Source of the DNA: DAXETY01 sp051155755
GTDB lineage: Bacteria > Desulfobacterota > Desulfobacteria > Desulfobacterales > SG8-13
Length of the DNA: 32,502 nucleotides
Reading direction: 5' to 3'
Assembly: GCA_051155755.1 (NCBI GenBank)
Contig: DAXETY010000132.1
Location: 1-32,502, forward strand
Made by a program: the position numbers and the translations under genes
Part shown: piece by piece, positions 8,234 to 16,960 of the stretch
Layout: each line of letters begins with the position of its first letter
Numbering within the stretch: position 1 is the first letter of the stretch
Notes under the pieces: model-generated
The model's database searches: none
Told to the model about the DNA's origin: nothing
Seen by the model: only the letters and a program-made list of their open reading frames with translations

Positions 8234-9069
8234 AACTGGCATTTTATCCGGGCTGCGCTCTGGAAGGCATGGCCAACGATTACGCCCGCTCCATCGAGGC
8301 GGTATTCCGTCACCTGGGAATCGAGCTGGTTGAAATCGATGACTGGTCGTGCTGCGGTGCCACGGCGGCCCACAGCCTCGACGAGGTCATGACCGTGGCG
8401 CTGCCGGCCCGTAACCTGGCCGCCGCCGAAAAAATGGGCCTCGACATCGTGGCACCCTGCGCCAACTGCTTCAACCGGTTGCGGTTCTCCCAGACCATGG
8501 TCCGCCGTCAGATTTACGACATTCCCTGGCAGGTCAGCGGCCGTCTGGCGGTCCACGACATGACCCGCTTTCTGGCTCAGGAGTCGATTGTCGAGCAGGT
8601 ACGGCAAACCGTCCAAAAGCCGCTGTCCGGGATGAAGATCGTTTGTTATTACGGCTGCCAAATGGTCCGACCGCCGCGCATCACCGGTTTCACCGACTAC
8701 GAAAATCCGCTGACACTGGACCGACTCATGAAGGCAATCGGCGCCGAAGTGGTGGATTGGTCCTACAAAACCACCTGTTGCGGCGCCAGCATCGGCATCG
8801 GCCGCCGCGACATCCAGCTGGCGCTGACCGGCAGGCTGCTTGAAAACGCCCGCCGAACCGGTGCCGATGCCGTGGTCGTATCCTGTCCCCTGTGCCAATC
8901 CAATCTGGATCTGCACCCGGTCGAGACCGACAAAAAGGTGTTGCCGGTTTTTTATTTCACCGAACTGATACAGCTGGCCTTCGAAACCGGGGCGATGGAC
9001 GCCGGGCGCTTTTCCATGCACATCGCCGACCCGGTGCCGCAGCTGCGGAAAAAGGGGCTGCTGCCATGA
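8230..9069 (+). CDS. hdrB: heterodisulfide reductase subunit B-like protein (two CCG domains)
   Basis: A 279-residue protein with two cysteine-rich CCG domains, the fold that holds the noncubane [4Fe-4S] clusters of HdrB. Domain one has C9, C41-C42-G and C77-x2-C80. Domain two has GCQMV, TTCCGAS and SCPLC in the same order. Both sets are complete, so catalytic clusters are plausible. Length matches methanogen HdrB (about 290). The gene overlaps hdrC and hdrA by ATGA junctions, indicating tight translational coupling. In methanogens the substrate is CoM-S-S-CoB; in sulfate reducers the physiological disulfide or electron acceptor is unknown, so no substrate is claimed. Confidence 0.93.
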   Translation: MKLAFYPGCALEGMANDYARSIEAVFRHLGIELVEIDDWSCCGATAAHSLDEVMTVALPARNLAAAEKMGLDIVAPCANCFNRLRFSQTMVRRQIYDIPWQVSGRLAVHDMTRFLAQESIVEQVRQTVQKPLSGMKIVCYYGCQMVRPPRITGFTDYENPLTLDRLMKAIGAEVVDWSYKTTCCGASIGIGRRDIQLALTGRLLENARRTGADAVVVSCPLCQSNLDLHPVETDKKVLPVFYFTELIQLAFETGAMDAGRFSMHIADPVPQLRKKGLLP

Positions 9070-12000
9070 ACCCCGACCCCGAAAAACAAAGGGCAACTGC
9101 AAGGCCGCCCATCGGCAGGGTGGCGGTCATCGGCGGCGGTATCGGCGGCATCCAATGCGCCCTGGACCTGTCCGAAGCCGGTTTCTACGTACAACTGATC
9201 GAAGAAAGCCATACCCTGGGCGGGACCATGGCCCGCCTCGACAAGACCTTTCCCACCAACGATTGCTCCACCTGCATGTTTTCGCCCAAGCTGGTGCAGG
9301 TCGACGCCGATCCCAACGTGGAAATCGTCACCGGGGCCCGCGTTCTGGAACTGGCAGGCGAGCCGGGAAACTTCCGGGTGCGCATCGAAAAACAGCCACG
9401 CTACATCGACACCGAAAAATGTATCGCCTGCGGCCAATGCGCCCAGAAATGCCCTAAAAAAGTGCCGGACGAATTCAACGGTGCGCTGGGCTTGCGCAAA
9501 GCGGCCTATCTGACCTTCCCCCAGGCGGTTCCACGCAAGTACGCCCTGGACCCGCAGCACTGCCTGTACCTGACCCTCGGCCGCTGCGGACTGTGCAAGA
9601 AAATCTGTCCCACCGACGCGGTGGCATTCGAGCAAACACCGGATACGCGCACCCTGGACACCGGTGCGGTGGTGCTGGCCGGCGGCTTCGAACCGGCTCT
9701 GAACGCCGACGACGGCGAATACGGATTCGGAAGATTTCGCAATGTGGTCTCTTCGCTGCAGTATGAACGCATGCTCTCGGCCACCGGTCCGGGCAGCGGT
9801 CACGTGCAGCGACCCTCCGACGGCCGATCCCCGCGGAAGGTGGCCTGGATTCAATGCGTCCTGTCCCGGGACGCCGCCCGCAACCGGCCGTTCTGTTCCT
9901 CGGTTTGCTGCATGCATGCCGTCAAGCAGGCCGTTCTCACCCGCAGCCACAACCCCGAAAGCAAAGCGGCCATTTACTTCATGGACATTCGCGCCCACGG
10001 CAAAGGCTTTGACACCTACGTGGAAAGCGCCCGTAACCGACACGGGGTCCGCTTTCATCGATCCATGATTTCCCGGGTGGATTTGAACCCGGAAAACGAA
10101 AATCTGGTGATCGAAACTTTCGATCACCACCGCAACCGCAAGGTGGAGGAAGAATACGACCTGGTGGTGCTTTCCAGCGGCCTGAAACCGTCCCGGGGTT
10201 GGTCCGAGCTGTGCCGTCGGCTGGGCGTGTGGACCAATCCCTATGGATTTCCGACCGCCGAATTCGATGGGCCGACATCCACCTCCCGGCCGGGCGTCTT
10301 CGTGTGCGGCGCTCTGGAAGCTCCCAAAGACATTCCGGAAACGGTAATCCAGGCCGGAGCGGCTGCCGCCGAAGCCGCCGTACTGCTGCAGGCCGCCCGG
10401 GATTCGGCCACCGTCACGGTGGAAACACCGCCGGAAAAACCACTGGCGGCTGAACCCCGCGTGGGGGTCTTTGTCTGTCACTGCGGCTCGAACATTGCCG
10501 GGGTGGTGGACATTCCCGCGTTGATGGAAATGCTGCAGACCCTTCCGACGGTGGCGTTTGCCGATCATTTGCTGTTCAGCTGTTCCACCGAGGCCCTGAC
10601 GGACCTGACCCATAAAATCGAGCAACACCGTCTCAACCGTGTTGTGGTGGCGGCCTGCTCACCCAAAACCCACGAACCGCTGTTTCAGGAAACCCTGCGC
10701 CGCGCCGGACTGAATCCCTACCTGTTCGAGATGGTTAACATCCGCAACCAGTGCTCCTGGGTGCATGCCGACCAGCCGGAAGCGGCCACGGCCAAAGCCG
10801 CCCGTCTGATCCGGGCCGGCGTATCCCGGGCCCTGCGGCTGGAGCCCCTGAGCGACCGCACCTATGCGGTGGAATCGCAGGCCCTGGTCGTCGGCGGCGG
10901 CGTGGCGGGCATGAGTGCCGCGCTGACGGTGGCCAACCAGGGATTTCCGGTCCATCTGGTGGAAATGAACTCCCTCCTGGGGGGCTATGCCCGCAACCTG
11001 ACCGAAACCCTGGAAGGCGAATCGCCCCCCAGGCTGGCACTGCAACTGGCCGAACGGGTCATGCGACACCCGCAGATCCAGGTGCACCTGAACAGCCAGT
11101 TGACATCGCACAGCGGTCACGCGGGCGCGTTCGAAGGCGTGATCCAGGCGCCGGGTGCGGATCCGCAAACGCTGCCATACGGAACGGTGATCGTGGCCAC
11201 CGGGGGGCGGCCCTATGAGCCGGTCGAATATCGTCATGGAGTCGATCCGCGGGTGATGACCCAGGTGGCGCTGGCCCGGCGCATCCGCGAGGATCACCAT
11301 TGGGCACGAAATCTGCGGCGGGTGGTGATGATCCAGTGCGTCGGCTCCCGCAACGAAGCGTTTCCCTTCTGCAGCCGCGTGTGCTGCAGTGCCGCGGTCA
11401 AAAATGCGCTGGCACTGAAAACCGTCAACCCCGATGTCCAGGTCGTGGTCCTCTACCGGGACCTGCGCACCTTCGGATTCAAGGAGCTGTACTACCTGGA
11501 AGCCCGCCGCAAGGGGGTGCTGTTTTTCCGGTATATACCGGAGGAAAACCCGGAGGTATACGAAGACGACACCGGATCCCTGGTGGTGGATTTCACCGAC
11601 CGCAGCTCGCACCAGCCCTTTCGGGTCGATCCCGACCTGGTCGTGCTCAGCAGCGGCATCCGTCCCGGAAGCGGCGCCGAATCGCTGGCCAAACTGCTCA
11701 AACTGCCCCGCGGCGCGGAAGGTTTTTTCATGGAAGCCCACGTGAAACTGCGCCCGCTGGATTTCGCCTCCCCGGGAATCTTTTTGGCCGGCCTGGCCCA
11801 CAGCCCGCGATTCGTGCCCGAGGCCATTGCCATGGCCAAAGGTGCCGCCCAGCAAGCGGTCAAGGTGCTCAGCCGCAAGCAGATGCGGGTGCCGGCCACG
11901 ATCGCCGAAGTGGACCCGGATCGCTGCGCCGCCTGTCTGGCCTGCGTGCGCCTCTGTCCCTACAATGCGCCTTTTATCAACGCCGAGGGGGTTTCGGAGA

Positions 12001-12137
12001 TTCCGCCGCCTCAGTGCCGGGGCTGCGGCATTTGCGTCTCGGAATGCCCGGCCCGCGCCATCACGCTCAAACACAGCACCGACGACCAGATCGAATCCAA
12101 GATCGACGCCCTGCTGGAAGCCGAGCTCGGGCAATGA
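9066..12137 (+). CDS. hdrA: HdrA-type flavoprotein with duplicated FAD halves
   Basis: A 1023-residue cytoplasmic iron-sulfur flavoprotein, expected to split or merge electron pairs for HdrCB. The first half has FAD motif GGGIGG (about residue 24), DCSTC (about 66), a ferredoxin insert (CIACGQCAQKCP near 119; CGLCKKICP near 178) and IQCV...FCSSVCC (about 263-280). The second half has VCHCGSN (about 471), AACSPKTHEPLF (about 530), FAD motif GGGVAGM (about 610), QCVGSRN...FCSRVCC (about 757-772) and two C-terminal [4Fe-4S] sets (CAACLACVRLCP, CRGCGICVSECP). The halves are recognisably duplicated. The second resembles ordinary HdrA and the first resembles QmoA. No MvhD/FlxD subunit is adjacent, so the electron donor is unknown. 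Confidence 0.93.
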   Translation: MNPDPEKQRATARPPIGRVAVIGGGIGGIQCALDLSEAGFYVQLIEESHTLGGTMARLDKTFPTNDCSTCMFSPKLVQVDADPNVEIVTGARVLELAGEPGNFRVRIEKQPRYIDTEKCIACGQCAQKCPKKVPDEFNGALGLRKAAYLTFPQAVPRKYALDPQHCLYLTLGRCGLCKKICPTDAVAFEQTPDTRTLDTGAVVLAGGFEPALNADDGEYGFGRFRNVVSSLQYERMLSATGPGSGHVQRPSDGRSPRKVAWIQCVLSRDAARNRPFCSSVCCMHAVKQAVLTRSHNPESKAAIYFMDIRAHGKGFDTYVESARNRHGVRFHRSMISRVDLNPENENLVIETFDHHRNRKVEEEYDLVVLSSGLKPSRGWSELCRRLGVWTNPYGFPTAEFDGPTSTSRPGVFVCGALEAPKDIPETVIQAGAAAAEAAVLLQAARDSATVTVETPPEKPLAAEPRVGVFVCHCGSNIAGVVDIPALMEMLQTLPTVAFADHLLFSCSTEALTDLTHKIEQHRLNRVVVAACSPKTHEPLFQETLRRAGLNPYLFEMVNIRNQCSWVHADQPEAATAKAARLIRAGVSRALRLEPLSDRTYAVESQALVVGGGVAGMSAALTVANQGFPVHLVEMNSLLGGYARNLTETLEGESPPRLALQLAERVMRHPQIQVHLNSQLTSHSGHAGAFEGVIQAPGADPQTLPYGTVIVATGGRPYEPVEYRHGVDPRVMTQVALARRIREDHHWARNLRRVVMIQCVGSRNEAFPFCSRVCCSAAVKNALALKTVNPDVQVVVLYRDLRTFGFKELYYLEARRKGVLFFRYIPEENPEVYEDDTGSLVVDFTDRSSHQPFRVDPDLVVLSSGIRPGSGAESLAKLLKLPRGAEGFFMEAHVKLRPLDFASPGIFLAGLAHSPRFVPEAIAMAKGAAQQAVKVLSRKQMRVPATIAEVDPDRCAACLACVRLCPYNAPFINAEGVSEIPPPQCRGCGICVSECPARAITLKHSTDDQIESKIDALLEAELGQ

Positions 12138-12302
12138 AATGCCCTGGACGAAATCGACTCCGATCAGGTCTTTCTGGACTACGAAGTCAACGGCGTGCCG
12201 CTGCCGCAGAAACACGGTTTTCCGCTGCGCCTGGTGGCCGAGGATCACTACGGCGCCCGCTGGGTCAAATCGGTCGATCGGATCACCGCTGTCGCGGCCT
12301 GA
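12138..12302 (+). pseudogene. remnant of a molybdopterin-dependent (sulfite-oxidase-like) oxidoreductase
   Basis: These 54 codons begin directly after the hdrA stop, in the same frame, and end at TGA 12300-12302. They encode VFLDYEVNGVPLPQKHGFPL, then RLVAEDHYGARWVKSV and DRIT. This is the well-known sequence near the end of the molybdopterin domain of sulfite-oxidase/YedY-like enzymes (LAYExNGxPLPxxHGxPLRL...YGxxxVKWxxxI). No start codon or ribosome-binding site lies in frame, and the N-terminal molybdopterin-binding part is absent, so it is a decayed 3' fragment. It abuts the convergent SdhB-like gene with 8 bases between. Readthrough of the hdrA TGA is a remote alternative. Confidence 0.75.
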
Positions 12303-12310
12303 TTTGAAGG

Positions 12311-13012
12311 TCAGCGGGGCGGGGAATTCTTGCGGCATTTTCGCAGATCGGCGATATGACGGGCCGGATACACGCCGGTCGGACACACGCGGCTGCAGGC
12401 CAGATGCCGTCGACATCCGGGTTCTCCGCGGTTCTGACCGACCTGGTCGAGAATTTCCGCCGCCATTGCAGGAGCTTTCAAACGCTCGCGGTTGGCCGCC
12501 GCCAGGGCGGCCGGTCCCATGAATTCCTTCTGCTTGCGGGACACCGGGCACACGGATACACAGCAGCCGCATTCGATGCAGTCTTCGAACCGCGACCGCT
12601 GCCGACCCTCCGGGTTCGCCGGCGGCTCGCCGCCGCCTTCCGAAGGCCGCAACCCGGACCAGTGCGTGGCGATATCGCGGTAAAATTCCTCGAAGGCCAC
12701 AACCAGGTCTCCGACGCGCCGGAATCCGCGCAGGGGCTCCAGGGTCACCACGGCCGTGTTCAGATCGTGCACCTTGCGGATGCAGGCCAGGCCTTCCCGC
12801 CCGTTGATCATGCAGCCGCAGGTGCCGCAGGAAGAATGATGACAGGAGTGTCGGTACATCAACGTGGGCTCCTGATCCCGGCGAATCAACTCCAGGCAGT
12901 CCAGCACGGTCATCTCGGCATCGACGGAGAGTCGATAGTGTTGCCAGGCCGGCGGATCGATCTGCCCGGGTTTATAGCGCTCGATTCGAAATTCAATGTC
13001 CCGGGTGTTCAT
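12311..13012 (-). CDS. SdhB/FrdB-like iron-sulfur subunit
   Basis: A 233-residue protein built like the iron-sulfur subunit of succinate dehydrogenase or fumarate reductase. An N-terminal [2Fe-2S] domain (HSCHHSSCGTCG ... GLAC) is followed by a C-terminal domain with CIECGCCVSVCP and CRRHLACSRVCPTG, for [4Fe-4S] and [3Fe-4S] clusters. The start at 13012 is supported by GAGGA upstream; a longer frame to 13114 has no such support. It overlaps the GlpA-like gene upstream by 4 bases, so the two are probably made together. No SdhA, SdhC or SdhD gene is nearby, so I infer that it carries electrons from the adjacent flavoprotein instead of succinate. Confidence 0.9.
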   Translation of the reverse strand: MNTRDIEFRIERYKPGQIDPPAWQHYRLSVDAEMTVLDCLELIRRDQEPTLMYRHSCHHSSCGTCGCMINGREGLACIRKVHDLNTAVVTLEPLRGFRRVGDLVVAFEEFYRDIATHWSGLRPSEGGGEPPANPEGRQRSRFEDCIECGCCVSVCPVSRKQKEFMGPAALAAANRERLKAPAMAAEILDQVGQNRGEPGCRRHLACSRVCPTGVYPARHIADLRKCRKNSPPR

Positions 13013-14217
13013 AAAGTTTGTCCTCGCTGCCGTAACGCCCGTCGACGGCGGGCGCTGCGGTTGGTATGGAAATAGGTCCGATAAGGAGGCAGCGGGGTGT
13101 GGCGCGTCGAGCATGGCACTGCCCGCCCGGTTTTGGCACAGACCAGATCGACGGTCTTTTCCGCCATGGCCCGCATGGTCGTGGCTTTGCCGCCTAGAAC
13201 GGAGACGAATCCTTCCAGGTTGTCTCGATCGGCGTGGTCGACGCAGTCAAACGTGCGGGGAATCCTTGTGGGGGGCTGATCCGGATCTTCGACGATCAGC
13301 GGTCGCGCGGCACTCCAGGCCGAATGCACGGGCAGTTTCCTGATTTGCGGCACCATCCGGGCACACAGCTCGATCATTTCGCGCACGTGCTGCCGGGGCA
13401 GGTCGATCCGATCCGGGTCCTGCGCCAGCCAGGCCGAAGTCCCGAGCAGGGACAGCTTGCGCTGCGGCACGATGATGTCGCCGTCGCCGGCCGGATGCAG
13501 GCGGTTGATGACCATGTCGGTCAGACGGGCCGGTACGCCGACCATCACCCCCGGGACCGGCCGCACCGGGATCTCGACCCCCACCAGGGCGGCGATCTTT
13601 CCGGCCCAGGCACCGGCTGCGTTCACGATCAGGTCCGCGGTCACTGTATATTCGCGGTGCGTGCAATGATCGAGGGCCACCACCCCGACGGCGGTACGAT
13701 CCTGTACCCGAATCGCGACCACTTCGTTGAACGGTCGAATCGCAGCGCCCCCGGCTTTGGCCGCGGCAAAAAAATGCAGCGGCAGCCGCCAGGCATCCAT
13801 CACGGCATCCGGCACCCGCACGGCGGCTTTCAGATCGTTGGTCAGCCGGGGTTCCAACTGAAGCGCCCGCGCAGCCGAGAGCACCTCCACCGGTATGCCC
13901 GCGGTCCGGCAGCCCTCAAGGAATGGCTGGAGCCAGTCCATATCGGCGTCGTCCAAAGCGACGAACAGGCCGTCATTCTGTTCCAGGGCGGCGGGAACGA
14001 TTCGCCGCAGGATTTTGTTTTCCTGGATGCACTCGCGGGCCGTGGCGATGTCGTGAAGGACGTAGCGGGCCCCGCTGTGCAGCAGTCCGTGGTGGCGCCC
14101 GGTGGCTCCGCAGAGCAGCTCGCCTTTTTCCAGCAGGGTGACCCGAAACCCACGCAGGGTGAGATCGTGAGCGATGGCGCTTCCGATGCCCCCGCCGATG
14201 ACAAGCACGTGTTCCAT
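13009..14217 (-). CDS. short GlpA-like FAD-dependent dehydrogenase
   Basis: A 402-residue FAD protein of the DAO family, closest in motifs to the catalytic part of GlpA: VLVIGGGIGSAIAHDLTLRG (residues 4-23) for the FAD nucleotide and CGATGRHHGLLHSGARYV near 37. It lacks the C-terminal [2Fe-2S] BFD-like domain seen in the GlpA at 18291-19901. The start at 14217 matches the family N-terminus; 63 further upstream codons lie within the neighbouring gene and are not conserved. It overlaps the SdhB-like gene, whose clusters could replace the missing BFD domain. The substrate is probably a polyol phosphate or 2-hydroxyacid; glycerol-3-phosphate is one candidate, and 2-hydroxyglutarate-type oxidases are an alternative. 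Confidence 0.88.
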   Translation of the reverse strand: MEHVLVIGGGIGSAIAHDLTLRGFRVTLLEKGELLCGATGRHHGLLHSGARYVLHDIATARECIQENKILRRIVPAALEQNDGLFVALDDADMDWLQPFLEGCRTAGIPVEVLSAARALQLEPRLTNDLKAAVRVPDAVMDAWRLPLHFFAAAKAGGAAIRPFNEVVAIRVQDRTAVGVVALDHCTHREYTVTADLIVNAAGAWAGKIAALVGVEIPVRPVPGVMVGVPARLTDMVINRLHPAGDGDIIVPQRKLSLLGTSAWLAQDPDRIDLPRQHVREMIELCARMVPQIRKLPVHSAWSAARPLIVEDPDQPPTRIPRTFDCVDHADRDNLEGFVSVLGGKATTMRAMAEKTVDLVCAKTGRAVPCSTRHTPLPPYRTYFHTNRSARRRRALRQRGQTL

Positions 14218-14222
14218 TTCAA

Positions 14223-15386
14223 TCAATCCGGCGCGACGGCCGCCTCCAGGATGCTGAGAATGTCCTTTTCCGACAGCGGCACGGGATTGCCCTGCATGCT
14301 GCTGGCCTTCAGCGCACCGGCGGCCACCGTCGGCAGATCGTCGGGGGCCAGCCCGAAGGCGGTCAGCTGTGGGAGATTCAACTCGCGCACCAGGTCCCGT
14401 AGCCACGAAATCCCGTCGGCGGCAATCGCCGCAGGATGTCCGGTCAACAGCTGCGCGACTTCATCGAACCGCTTGGCCGCTTTTCCGGAATCGGATTCCG
14501 TTTGCAGGCGTTGCAGGTTGGCGGCCAATACCGACGGCAGCAGACGGCCGCACAAGGCACCGTGGGGAGCAGCCACCCGTCCGCCCAGGGGGCCGGCGAT
14601 CCCGTGGACCGCACCCAGGCCGCCGTTGGCCAGGGCCAAGCCGCTGAAAAGACTGGCCAGGGCCATGTCGGTGCGCGCCGCCAGATTTTGCCCGTCCCGA
14701 AAGGCGGTTCGCAGCGAACGGCCGCAGCGCCGCAATCCGTCACGGCTCAGACTGTCGGTCAAAGGATTGGCCTTGCGGGACACGTAAGCCTCCAGGCACT
14801 GGGTCAGGGCATCCATGCCGGTGTCGGCGGTGACCGGCGGCGGCAGGGATTGGGTCAGTTCGGGATCGACCACGGCCAGGCGCGGCAGCATGTATGGGCT
14901 GCGCAGACTGACTTTGACCCGGTGGACCGGTGAGGCCAGCACCGCGTTGCGGGTGACCTCCGCGCCGGTGCCGGCGGTTGTGGGAACGGCCGTGTAGGGG
15001 GCGGCCGGGTAAGGCAGCGATCGACCTTCGCCGATCACCTCCAGGTAATCGAAAAGCGTACCCGGGTTGGTCAGCAGCGCCGCAATGGCCTTGCCGGCAT
15101 CGATCACGCTGCCGCCGCCGATGCCGAACACCATCTTACAGCGCGCCTGCCGGGAACGGCGCACGCCGTCCTCGACCAGGGTCGTTGTCGGTTCGCCGGA
15201 GACCGGGTAGATGGTGCAGGAAACCCCTTGCGCCTGCAGCAGCGACAGCAGCGGTTCGGCCCGGCCGGGCGATCTTCCGGTGACCACCAGCGCCCGGCGG
15301 CCGAACGCGGTCGTGTCCTCCAGGGCGGTGGACAGGCAGCCGGGCCCGAAAACAATGCGATTGGCCGTGCTGAATTCGAACCGCAT
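14223..15386 (-). CDS. iron-containing alcohol dehydrogenase
   Basis: A 387-residue group III metal-dependent alcohol dehydrogenase, NAD(P)-linked and cytoplasmic. The dinucleotide motif GIGGGSVIDAGKA lies at residues 88-100, and PTTAGTGAE at 135-143. Metal ligands appear as D192, H261 and H275, but the second usual histidine is Q196 in DALTQCLEAY; a Gln variant occurs in some branches of this family. The start codon shares one base with the glpK stop. Its place within a glycerol operon suggests oxidation of glycerol, 1,2- or 1,3-propanediol, or reduction of the matching aldehyde, but the family is broad and the substrate cannot be fixed. Confidence 0.92.
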   Translation of the reverse strand: MRFEFSTANRIVFGPGCLSTALEDTTAFGRRALVVTGRSPGRAEPLLSLLQAQGVSCTIYPVSGEPTTTLVEDGVRRSRQARCKMVFGIGGGSVIDAGKAIAALLTNPGTLFDYLEVIGEGRSLPYPAAPYTAVPTTAGTGAEVTRNAVLASPVHRVKVSLRSPYMLPRLAVVDPELTQSLPPPVTADTGMDALTQCLEAYVSRKANPLTDSLSRDGLRRCGRSLRTAFRDGQNLAARTDMALASLFSGLALANGGLGAVHGIAGPLGGRVAAPHGALCGRLLPSVLAANLQRLQTESDSGKAAKRFDEVAQLLTGHPAAIAADGISWLRDLVRELNLPQLTAFGLAPDDLPTVAAGALKASSMQGNPVPLSEKDILSILEAAVAPD

Positions 15387-16897
15387 TATGCCACCCAGTC
15401 GAAGGTGCGGGCCACGGCTTTTTTCCAGCCCTGCACCGCTTTTTCCCGGTCGGCGCTGCCCATGCTCGGCTCCCAGGTCTTGTCCACGGCCCAGTTTTTG
15501 CGGAGTTCTTCGAATCCGGACCAGTAGCCGACGGCCAACCCGGCCGCGTAGGCCGCGCCCAATGCGGTGGTTTCGGTCACCGCCGGACGGATCACCGGAA
15601 CGTTGAGCAAGTCGGCCTGAAACTGCAGCAGCAGTTCGTTGGCCACCATGCCGCCGTCGACCTTGAGCTCGGTAAGGTCCACACCGGAATCCTTGTTCAT
15701 GGCTTCGACGATTTCGTAGGTTTGAAAGGCGCTGGCCTCCAGCACGGCCCGTGCCAGGTGCCCCTTGTTGACGAAGCGGGTCATGCCGGCAATCACGCCG
15801 CGGGCGTCCGAGCGCCAGTACGGAGCGAACAGGCCGGAAAACGCCGGGACGAAATAGATGCCCCCGTTGTCGGCCACCGTGGCCGCCAGCGCCTCGACGT
15901 CCGGTGCCGATTGAATCAGGCCCAGGTTGTCCCGCAGCCACTGAACCAGGGCTCCGGCAATGGCGATGGAACCCTCCAGGCAATAGAGGGGCTTTTCTCC
16001 CCGGCGCTGGTAACCGACGGTGGTCAGCAGGCCGTGGCGGGAGGGCACCGGACGGGTTCCGGTGTTCAAGAGCAGAAAACAGCCGGTTCCGTAAGTGTTC
16101 TTGGCTTCACCCACCTCGAAACAGGTCTGTCCCACCAGTGCGGCCTGCTGGTCACCCAGGGCACCGCAGACCGGTATGGTCGCGCCCAGGGGGCCGTTTT
16201 TCTGGCTGTGGCCCCAGGTGTTGGGGTCGATGGACGGTACGATGCGCGGCAGCACCTGGGACGGGATGCCCAGCACCTCGAGAATCTCTTCGTCCCACTG
16301 CAGGGTTTCCAGGTTCATCATCAGGGTTCGGCTGGCGTTGGTCACGTCGGTGACATGGGCACCGCCGTTGGGTCCTCCGGTCAGCCACCAGATGATCCAG
16401 GTTTCGACGGTGCCGAACAGCGCCCGGCCTTTTTCGGCCGCGGAAACCGCTTCGGGGACATGGTCCAGGATCCAGCGAACCTTCGGTCCTGCAAAATAAG
16501 TGGTGATGGGCAGGCCGGTTTTGGCGCGAAAGCGGTCCTGCCCACCTTCGGCCGCCAGGCGGCGGCAAATTTCGTCGGTGCGGGTGCACTGCCACACGAT
16601 GGCGTTGAAAAAGGGGCGCCCGGACTTTTTGTCCCACAGCACGGCGGTTTCACGCTGGTTGGTGATTCCGATGGCCGCCAGGCGGGAAGCGGAGATGCCG
16701 GTTTTGCCCAGAGCGCCGCGAATGACGGCCTGGGTGTTGCGCCAGATCTCCATCGGGTCGTGTTCCACCCAACCCGGCTGCGGGTAAATCTGTTCGTGTT
16801 CCATCTGATCCAGACCGATGATCTGGCCCTGCGAATCGAAAATAATGAAACGATTGCTGGTTGTGCCCAGGTCCAACGCACCGATGTAATTTGTCAT
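15386..16897 (-). CDS. glpK: glycerol kinase
   Basis: A 503-residue FGGY-family kinase that phosphorylates glycerol to sn-glycerol-3-phosphate with ATP in the cytoplasm. Near the start is YIGALDLGTTSNRFIIFD (phosphate 1 motif). NQRETAVLWD supplies the Arg-Glu pair and GALGDQQAALVGQ the Asp-Gln pair that contact glycerol in the E. coli enzyme. The ATP-site motif is TYGTGCFLLLNTG. Length is normal (about 500). The start at 16897 is fixed by GGGAGG five bases upstream. It follows glpB after 63 bases and is coupled to the alcohol dehydrogenase downstream. Confidence 0.98.
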   Translation of the reverse strand: MTNYIGALDLGTTSNRFIIFDSQGQIIGLDQMEHEQIYPQPGWVEHDPMEIWRNTQAVIRGALGKTGISASRLAAIGITNQRETAVLWDKKSGRPFFNAIVWQCTRTDEICRRLAAEGGQDRFRAKTGLPITTYFAGPKVRWILDHVPEAVSAAEKGRALFGTVETWIIWWLTGGPNGGAHVTDVTNASRTLMMNLETLQWDEEILEVLGIPSQVLPRIVPSIDPNTWGHSQKNGPLGATIPVCGALGDQQAALVGQTCFEVGEAKNTYGTGCFLLLNTGTRPVPSRHGLLTTVGYQRRGEKPLYCLEGSIAIAGALVQWLRDNLGLIQSAPDVEALAATVADNGGIYFVPAFSGLFAPYWRSDARGVIAGMTRFVNKGHLARAVLEASAFQTYEIVEAMNKDSGVDLTELKVDGGMVANELLLQFQADLLNVPVIRPAVTETTALGAAYAAGLAVGYWSGFEELRKNWAVDKTWEPSMGSADREKAVQGWKKAVARTFDWVA

Positions 16898-16960
16898 GGT
16901 ATCCTCCCGTAGTGTCCGAGCTCGATTCAAGCCCCCGCCGATCGAAACGATATTCCCGGG

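Noticed and set aside
10659..12572. 637-residue open frame on the minus strand across hdrA
   Set aside because: It lies antisense to a well-recognised HdrA, has no ribosome-binding site or known motifs, and is the usual shadow of GC-rich coding DNA.
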